From Chloroflexota bacterium (GTDB taxonomy: Bacteria; Chloroflexota; Dehalococcoidia; GIF9; UBA5629): a DNA stretch of 27,424 nucleotides. The notes beneath the pieces are model-generated. The model saw nothing but the letters and a program-made list of their open reading frames with translations. It ran no database searches and was not told the origin of the DNA. Where the stretch lies: the NCBI GenBank assembly GCA_026389695.1, contig JAPLHI010000108.1:1-27424 (forward strand). The letters run 5' to 3'. Below, piece by piece: positions 22,098 through 27,424 of this stretch; position 1 is the first letter of the stretch, and each line of letters begins with the position of its first letter. Made by a program: the position numbers and the translations under genes.

Positions 22098-23591
22098 ATG
22101 ATAAGAACCATTGCGATAATCATAACAGGTATACTGTTCCTCGTGCTTCTTCTGGCTATTTTATATTTTATGCCCAGCGAATCCATCTGGATTGCGGCTG
22201 GTGTTCTGCTAACCATAATTGTTTATTTTTTCCTTTCACGGTTAATACAGGGGCAAAAAACACGTGAAGAGAAACCGAATAGGCTGCAGAATGTTGCATC
22301 GCTGCTGATAATATTTCTCATAGTATTCATATTATTTGCCATATACCTTAATGGAATAGTCTCGTCCATTGCGATAACAATTCTGCTTGTTTCTCTTATT
22401 TTCACGATGGTGATGAATTTCCTGACGGTTCCGCTGGCAATAGTACATAAAATCAAACAAAAGAAAGAAGAGCTGGCGCCCACTAACTTTTTCCCCAAGG
22501 TCACGATTATAGTACCCGCCTATAACGAAGAGAAAGTGGTAGCAAGGACAATTGAGACGCTCCTGGAAGCTGAGTATCCGTACAGAGAAAAAGAGATCAT
22601 AATTGTCGATGACGGTTCTCAGGACAGCACATATGAGGTGGCGTCGAAATATTCAGACCGTGGAGTAAAAGTAGTGCACCGACCCAATGGTGGTAAATTT
22701 GCAGCACTCAACACAGGACTTGCTTTTGCCACCGGAGAGATAGTTGTTACAGTGGATGCGGACAGCCTCATTGCCAGGGCATCTATAAGGGAAATAGTCA
22801 AGGGATTTCAAGATCCGGAAGTAGCAGGGGTTGCAGGAAATCTGAAAGTATTTAACAGGAAAAAGTTAATTACCAAATTGCAGGCTCTGGAATATGTTGT
22901 GCAAATTCAGATAGTCCGGCGTGCTTTTGAAAATTTTGGATCTCTCACGGTAGCGTCCGGCGCTTTCAGTGCTTTCCGGCGTTCTGCTCTGGTTGAATGC
23001 GGCGCGTATGACCCGGATTTCTTGCTTGAAGATTTCGATATCACGATTAAACTGCTCAAATCGCACAGGATATTGAGCGGCAATAATGAGGCGGTATGCT
23101 ACACCGAAGCCCCTGAAACGCTTCGTGATATTTACAGGCAAAGGTTGAGTTGGTTTCGAGGAGACTATCAAAATTTCTGGAAGCATCGTGACACCTTTTT
23201 TAATCCCAGGTTCGGTATTCTGCATAAACTTACCTTCCCTTATATGTTGATCTCCATGACGCTTGTTCCCTTTGCCAGTATGGTCGTCATTGTGACTTCA
23301 CTGGTAATGTTGATTTATGGTGAGTGGCTGACGCTTGTCCTGGCGTTTGTCCTCTTCCTCATACTGCAGACCCTGTTGTCGCTAGTGAGTGTTCTGGTTG
23401 CGGAGGATGACTTAAAATTGGTGCTGCTTTCACCGCTTTTTGTATTTGGTTACAAACAATTTTTGGATCTCACTATGATCAAGGCTCTTATAGATATTGT
23501 CCTCGGAGGGGGAACTTACCGGAGGCGTGAAAGAGTGACCCGCATAGGTGACGCTCCCGGCAAATCAACACCAGCAGCTAAAATTTCATAA
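22098..23591 (+). CDS. Membrane-bound processive glycosyltransferase family 2 (PgaC/IcaA-like synthase)
   Basis: This enzyme polymerises a sugar nucleotide and moves the chain across the membrane. The 497 residues begin with four membrane helices (about 4-25, 29-47, 67-87, 90-112). The GT-A domain follows, with VPAYNEE at 139-145, DDGS at 171-174, DAD at 220-222, SGAFSAFRR, EDFD at 311-314 and QRLSW at 348-352. This last is the QxxRW-type motif of processive synthases, with the arginine replaced by serine. Three or more C-terminal helices complete a channel. The layout resembles poly-N-acetylglucosamine and related synthases. No clear ribosome-binding site is seen at this ATG. It lies 57 bases after the regulator and 23 before the epimerase, so one operon is likely. 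Confidence 0.9.
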   Translation: MIRTIAIIITGILFLVLLLAILYFMPSESIWIAAGVLLTIIVYFFLSRLIQGQKTREEKPNRLQNVASLLIIFLIVFILFAIYLNGIVSSIAITILLVSLIFTMVMNFLTVPLAIVHKIKQKKEELAPTNFFPKVTIIVPAYNEEKVVARTIETLLEAEYPYREKEIIIVDDGSQDSTYEVASKYSDRGVKVVHRPNGGKFAALNTGLAFATGEIVVTVDADSLIARASIREIVKGFQDPEVAGVAGNLKVFNRKKLITKLQALEYVVQIQIVRRAFENFGSLTVASGAFSAFRRSALVECGAYDPDFLLEDFDITIKLLKSHRILSGNNEAVCYTEAPETLRDIYRQRLSWFRGDYQNFWKHRDTFFNPRFGILHKLTFPYMLISMTLVPFASMVVIVTSLVMLIYGEWLTLVLAFVLFLILQTLLSLVSVLVAEDDLKLVLLSPLFVFGYKQFLDLTMIKALIDIVLGGGTYRRRERVTRIGDAPGKSTPAAKIS

Positions 23592-23614
23592 AATAAAATA
23601 GAAGGTAAAACAGA

Positions 23615-24580
23615 ATGGATATTCTGAAAACATATGAAAACAGCAGGGTACTGGTTACCGGCGGTGACGGCTTTATAGGTTCACACCATGTGGAGAAGTT
23701 GCTTTCTCTGGGAGCCAATGTATCCGTCATTGATACTATGCTCTGCGGTAACAAAATAGGGCATCTTGTGGAGCATAAAAACCTCACTGTTCACAAATTG
23801 GATGTTACCGATAAAGATTCTATTGCACCGCTTTTTAAAGATAAGGGAATTGTTTTTCACCTGGCTGCGGTGGTTGGAGTAGAGGAGACGCAGCATGAGC
23901 CACTTGAAGTTTTAAATGTCGAAATAATCGGGACTTTAAATGTGATTGCCCTGGCTGCACAAAATAAAGCCAAACGATTTGTTTTTGCTTCTTCTTCGGA
24001 GGTCTATGGTGACACGGTCAAACCGATGGTAGAGCCAGGCCCTTTTAATCCTAAATCAACATATGCTTTAACCAAGATGGTGGGGGAACATTATTGCAGG
24101 GCTTACTTTCAAAAACACGGCCTGGAGTATACACTGCTCAGGTATTTTAACACCTACGGTCCACGCCAGGATGACCGCTTCGTAATCTCCCGTTTTATGG
24201 ACAGGGCTTCCAACAAGAAGGAGATATTTATCTTTGGAGACGGTAATCAGACCCGGGATTTCACCTATGTAGAAGATAGTGTTAACATGTCATTACTGGC
24301 TGCCGTAAGCAATAAGGGTGTTAACCAGGCGTTTAACCTTGGCACAGGCAAAGCAGTATCGGTCAATAATCTGGCTAAAATCATTCTAAAGACGTTGGAC
24401 GCAGCCGATAAGGTTAAGACATCTTATGTAGATTATGATAATATCAGGTCAAGAGAGATAGAGATATTCAACCGGCTCGCTAATATAGATAAAGTTGTGA
24501 AACTTCTTCAATACAAACCTGAAACCACTCTGGAAGCCGGCATACAAAAATACGTAAAGTGGTACCGGAACCGAAAATAA
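23615..24580 (+). CDS. NAD-dependent nucleotide-sugar epimerase/dehydratase
   Basis: This extended SDR of 321 residues supplies a modified sugar nucleotide for polysaccharide synthesis. The cofactor motif GGDGFIG spans 16-22, followed by DVTDKDS and FHLAAVVGVEET. The active site is S126-S128 (SSSEVYG) with Y150 and K154 (YALTK). RYFNTYGPRQ, FGDGNQTRDFTYVED and FNLGTG near the C-terminal half are typical of UDP-glucose/UDP-GlcNAc 4-epimerase and decarboxylase relatives. GAAGGTA precedes the ATG. It follows the synthase by 23 bases and converges with the deacetylase gene. Whether it is a 4-epimerase or a related dehydratase cannot be settled here. Confidence 0.92.
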   Translation: MDILKTYENSRVLVTGGDGFIGSHHVEKLLSLGANVSVIDTMLCGNKIGHLVEHKNLTVHKLDVTDKDSIAPLFKDKGIVFHLAAVVGVEETQHEPLEVLNVEIIGTLNVIALAAQNKAKRFVFASSSEVYGDTVKPMVEPGPFNPKSTYALTKMVGEHYCRAYFQKHGLEYTLLRYFNTYGPRQDDRFVISRFMDRASNKKEIFIFGDGNQTRDFTYVEDSVNMSLLAAVSNKGVNQAFNLGTGKAVSVNNLAKIILKTLDAADKVKTSYVDYDNIRSREIEIFNRLANIDKVVKLLQYKPETTLEAGIQKYVKWYRNRK

Positions 24581-24606
24581 CCAAAATACTCTGAGAGCGT
24601 CAGCCT

Positions 24607-25598
24607 TTATTTCTTTGTGGATATATAGTTATACCATTGCTCAAATGTCATTGGCGTGGCATATGATTTGATCCATTTGATAATCGGCTCTACCTTTTGA
24701 ATCTTTACCAGGTCGGGCTTTCCATTGCTATCTACAAAAGCGTCTGGATGAAGGCTGATCGTCGCCACTCCTATGGCACTTATCGCATCGCAGGTCTCAG
24801 ATGCAATCTCATTATAAACCACCTCAGTCCAGGCATCATGATATTTGCAGTAATCTGTTATGCTTGCCGGTTTGCTTATATCTATCACATCACCCCAGGT
24901 TTGATCAGTATCATTCCATTCACAGACATCGCTGCCGGTAGGGATCCTGTACATCCCATTAATATCTTTCCTGCCGTTGAGATCCACCGGTATATTTGAA
25001 GGATTTGGTTCATTCGAACTGTGGGTAGCGAATATCTTAAATCCGGCATCGTCAATAGCCTTATAACCCGTTTCATCATAATAATCGGTGGGAACGGTAA
25101 AAGCTACCGGTGCGACCCCAAAGTACTGCATATACTGATCACGTGCTTTAAGCATCTTGAATTTAATATCCGTATAGCTCATATGCAACTGCTTTGTGTC
25201 AAGCTGGTAAAAAGTCCAGTCCCAGCCGTGGACGCTGATTCCAACATCTCCCGCGTCAACATATTTTTTAAGCCAGGGAATAGCGAAAGAGTCGGTTCCG
25301 TCAACATTGGCCAGGATACCGAGGTACAGAGGGACACCGTTTTTTTGAACAGCTTAATTATTTCCTCAACAGTATCTTCATACCAAACCTTGGATACATC
25401 ATCAAGCCTGAATATAATAGCAGGCCCACCGCTGTAATTCTGTGGAATCCTCTGCTTTATCGGAATGGCCTCAGTTAAAACTTGGTAATTTTCTTTATTG
25501 AGTGAATCTACCGGTAATAAGCAGGCTACACTACAACCAACAGCCACGAGCAGGATAAGCACTGAGCTAAGGTATTTCCTGATGTTCAAATAGCGCAT
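24607..25598 (-). pseudogene. Polysaccharide deacetylase-like (DUF2334-type) exported protein, frameshifted at an A7 run
   Basis: The product begins with a signal sequence that may be lipoprotein-like (SSVLILLVAVGC, C22), then a metal-dependent deacetylase-like core: FRLDD at 63-67 (first metal aspartates), a later HGWDWTF (the HxxxH position, second His changed), and SLHPDAF near the end. The frame breaks after IIKLFKK at seven As on the coding strand (T7 at 25340-25346). With one extra A the reading continues as NGVPLYLGILANVDGTDSF and runs to the stop at 24607, giving 330 residues exactly. Assembly error, a real mutation, or slippage on the A-run are all possible. It lies beside the synthase and epimerase genes and would remove acetyl groups from the exported polymer. 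Catalysis is uncertain because the HxxxH motif is not standard. Confidence 0.8.
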
Positions 25599-25663
25599 GG
25601 TTCGATATTAAATCCTGAATGCTGCTACAGTCAAAAACCGTAGCTAATTTTCTTCGACATTCA

Positions 25664-25691
25664 TTGAACAATGTTCTATTATATCTATGAT
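25664..25691 (+). promoter_or_regulatory. Possible promoter of the lipoprotein glycoside-hydrolase-like gene
   Basis: TTGAAC (25664-25669) and TATGAT (25686-25691, five of six) are spaced by 16 bases. It implies a short leader before the ATG at 25713 and argues against the earlier in-frame ATG at 25671, which would lie upstream of the transcription start. Confidence 0.35.
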
Positions 25692-25712
25692 ATCTGGGGA
25701 AAGGTAGAAAGA

Positions 25713-26795
25713 ATGCGTTTGATTTATTTGTTGATGAGTGTAGCTATGTTGGCCTCATTCACTGGCTGTAATTCCGGGCCCGGGCAAACTCCCTATAATG
25801 CGCCGCAACAGGGACCGGTAAACGTGCCACAGCAAGATTCTAAAAATGTACAGCAACAGGAACCCGGTTGCGCGCCGCAGCAGGGAACTTTACCCAAAAT
25901 GGTTTACAGTATGAAAGGTGTGGGTATAGCCTTGCCCAATGAAGATTTTGTTAAAATGAAAAAGGCAGGTATTGATATAATCTCCGCAGAATGGGGTATG
26001 GAGGAAGATGTGAGCAAGGCCAGGACCTTTTTGGATCAGGCCTATGCAGCGGGATTGCGGGTGGTTATGGACGGCGGTTTCAGTTATACGGCCTGGGGAT
26101 TTATAGTAGACGATTGGGACAATCTTCCCAGGGGCAAGAGACCCGTATGGCAAAAAGAAAAAGTACAGAGCTGGATCAAGGCACTTAAAGATCATCCTGC
26201 CATCTATGCCTGGGATATCTCTAATGAATTCGGTGAGAACCTGCCCAGCGGCGCAGGCATGAAGAATTCGGACTGGCCTGCCAGCAGGCTAACCACTGCG
26301 CAGTTGAAACAGGCAAAGGCCGATGTGCTGGAAGTCGATTCCAGCCGGCCGATCCATGCCAGGATGTATGAATGGGACGAGGATGTAGTGCCGGAGCATA
26401 TCAAAGGTCTACTGGAAAATAGAATCGCCGATATCATATCACTCAACCTGTATTCAAACTACCTTGAAGATGGCAAATTGCAGTGGCCTGATGTAATCAA
26501 GGATGTTGGTGCCTCCCGTGTTGAAGGTATCAAGAAAATGGCTCCTGGCACTACTGTGTGGCTTTCTATAGCTGCATTCGAATATCACGGCTTGTTTGGG
26601 AGGCCAACGGTCGCCAGCCTGAACAGGGACTTTAAAGAAGTTTTAAAGATATGCAACCTTGATGGTATTTCGTTTTTTTGCTGGGGTCCGGTAAATGAGT
26701 GGGATCCCTCCTGTAATTGGTACCTGCCCAAGACAGGAGCAGATCTCTGGAATGCAATTCAACAGAATATCAAGGATGCACAGCAGGCTAATTGA
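25713..26795 (+). CDS. Lipoprotein with glycoside-hydrolase-like TIM-barrel domain
   Basis: This 360-residue exported protein has a lipoprotein signal (LASFTGC, lipid-carrying C19), then a low-complexity linker of repeated PQQ units to about residue 58, and then a barrel domain. The domain shows AGIDIISAEWGM, GLRVVMDGGF, and AWDISNEFGEN with E172 in the acid/base position typical of clan GH-A cellulase-like hydrolases. IAAFEYHG further on may give the nucleophile. GGISFFCWGPVNEWD-type features close the barrel (DGISFFCWGPVNEWD). The ATG at 25713 is chosen because AAAGGTAG precedes it and the lipobox fits. It may trim or bind the polymer made by the neighbouring synthase, as the hydrolase half of PgaB does in other systems. 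The substrate is not known. Confidence 0.8.
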   Translation: MRLIYLLMSVAMLASFTGCNSGPGQTPYNAPQQGPVNVPQQDSKNVQQQEPGCAPQQGTLPKMVYSMKGVGIALPNEDFVKMKKAGIDIISAEWGMEEDVSKARTFLDQAYAAGLRVVMDGGFSYTAWGFIVDDWDNLPRGKRPVWQKEKVQSWIKALKDHPAIYAWDISNEFGENLPSGAGMKNSDWPASRLTTAQLKQAKADVLEVDSSRPIHARMYEWDEDVVPEHIKGLLENRIADIISLNLYSNYLEDGKLQWPDVIKDVGASRVEGIKKMAPGTTVWLSIAAFEYHGLFGRPTVASLNRDFKEVLKICNLDGISFFCWGPVNEWDPSCNWYLPKTGADLWNAIQQNIKDAQQAN

Positions 26796-26823
26796 AAACT
26801 ATTATAAAGCGGAATGCGTTTCT

Positions 26824-27424
26824 TTAAAGTTTGCCCAGTAACTCTTTGGCTGCTCGTTCGAGGTCGGGATCATCCGTGATTTCAATACATTTTTTAGCGT
26901 CTTCCTGGGCTTTAGTGTAATTGCCGAGGTTTTTATACGCAATGGCACGCCTGTAATATGCATCAGCCATTTCGAAATCAATGCGGATGGCGTCATTGTA
27001 ATCCTGCATAGCCCGTTCGTACATCCCCTTGCCATTATACGACCAGCCACGGGTATCATACGCCTGGGCAAACTTGGGATTTAGCTCGATGGCTTTATCG
27101 CAATCTTTGATGGCGTAGTCATACTGGAATAGCTCGTTGTAGGCTCGTGCGCGAGTTCTATAGGCCAGAGCAAATTTGGGATTAAGCTCAATTGCCTTGG
27201 TCGCGTCCACTATAGCAAGGTGGTAAACCTGCTTGAGAATATAACCGTCGGCCCGCATGTTATAAGCCAGGGCGATATTAGGGTTCAGATCGATGGCTGT
27301 GTTGCAGTCATCAATACCCAGGGTAACCCAATCCCTGGTAAAGTCAGAGGGTACTTTTTCAAAATATGCCCAGGCACGCGTAGTATAAGCAAAAGGTAGA
27401 TTGGGATTGAGTTCGATTGCCTTA
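26824..27424 (-). CDS. TPR-repeat protein (partial, N-terminus beyond the window)
   Basis: The reading frame is open to the end of the window, so the real start lies outside. About 199 residues are visible, holding about five tetratricopeptide repeats with the usual pattern (KAIELNPKFALAYRTRARAY, then KAIELNPKFAQAYDTRGWSY, then DAIRIDFEMADAYYRRAIAY). The C-terminus ends in a capping helix (DPDLERAAKELLGKL). TPR proteins are scaffolds for protein-protein contact. Near a polysaccharide synthase, one may support the export or synthase complex, but TPR proteins are too common for that to be more than a suggestion. It converges with the lipoprotein gene, 28 bases apart. Confidence 0.88.
   Translation of the reverse strand, partial: KAIELNPNLPFAYTTRAWAYFEKVPSDFTRDWVTLGIDDCNTAIDLNPNIALAYNMRADGYILKQVYHLAIVDATKAIELNPKFALAYRTRARAYNELFQYDYAIKDCDKAIELNPKFAQAYDTRGWSYNGKGMYERAMQDYNDAIRIDFEMADAYYRRAIAYKNLGNYTKAQEDAKKCIEITDDPDLERAAKELLGKL

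Noticed and set aside
24590..24615. CTGA/TCAG hairpin followed by T-rich sequence between the epimerase and deacetylase genes
   Set aside because: A four-base stem is too short to call a terminator.
24607..25188. Separate 193-residue deacetylase-like gene starting at MHMSY
   Set aside because: The frame continues upstream through HGWDW and LGILANVDG to the A7 run, so it is the second half of one frameshifted gene.
25671..25712. Upstream in-frame ATG of the lipoprotein gene
   Set aside because: It would place charged residues before the signal peptide and lies upstream of the likely transcription start.
1..27424. CRISPR arrays, transposons, phage genes, tRNA or rRNA genes
   Set aside because: No spaced direct repeats, transposase or integrase motifs, or RNA gene sequences were recognised on either strand by reading.

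Overview
The window looks like a piece of a chromosome from an anaerobic bacterium. The main evidence is a 2-oxoacid:ferredoxin oxidoreductase operon continuous with heterodisulfide-reductase-like (Hdr) flavin/iron-sulfur genes. The mix of Kor/Hdr genes, an ADP-forming acyl-CoA synthetase alpha subunit, carboxymuconolactone-decarboxylase/SDR/phosphotriesterase-type genes and a receiver/zinc-ribbon/nuclease-fold regulator resembles sediment Chloroflexota (Dehalococcoidia-like). That placement is inference from gene content only. No tRNA, rRNA, CRISPR, insertion sequence or phage gene was seen.

Region 1 (2-9660, + strand) is one compact operon: korA (cut by the window edge), korB, korC, a 1154-residue mosaic protein (HdrA-like pieces around a GltD/NfnB-type NAD(P)H:flavin module), a stand-alone MvhD/FlpD-like protein, an HdrC-HdrB-like protein that stops where its second CCG motif should continue, an HdrA-MvhD fusion, and a 44-residue zinc-ribbon protein. 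Genes overlap or are separated by at most 37 bases, and the later ones use GTG or TTG starts. Together they suggest a route for electrons between 2-oxoacid oxidation (ferredoxin), NAD(P)H and an Hdr-type flavin hub, possibly by flavin-based bifurcation.

Region 2 (9669-18414) is metabolic and mixed: an orphan acyl-CoA synthetase alpha subunit (- strand, convergent with the operon), a short DEAD-box RNA helicase, a 161-residue protein with CC and CxxC motifs, a pair of overlapping small membrane-protein genes (one frameshifted), a phytoene-desaturase-type flavoprotein, a CMD-SDR pair on the - strand, and a divergent phosphotriesterase-like metallohydrolase.

Region 3 (18427-27424) is a surface-polysaccharide region: a nucleotide-sugar dehydrogenase broken by an internal deletion, a large regulator (receiver, zinc-ribbon region, two nuclease-fold repeats), a membrane-bound processive GT2 synthase, an NAD-dependent sugar epimerase, a frameshifted polysaccharide deacetylase, a lipoprotein glycoside-hydrolase-like protein and a TPR protein cut by the window end. 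Synthase, deacetylase and hydrolase side by side recall poly-N-acetylglucosamine-type (Pga/Ica) systems.

Three - strand genes are broken. Two are explained exactly by one missing base in a homopolymer run, so assembly error competes with real decay or slippage. The third has lost an internal segment and is more likely a true pseudogene.
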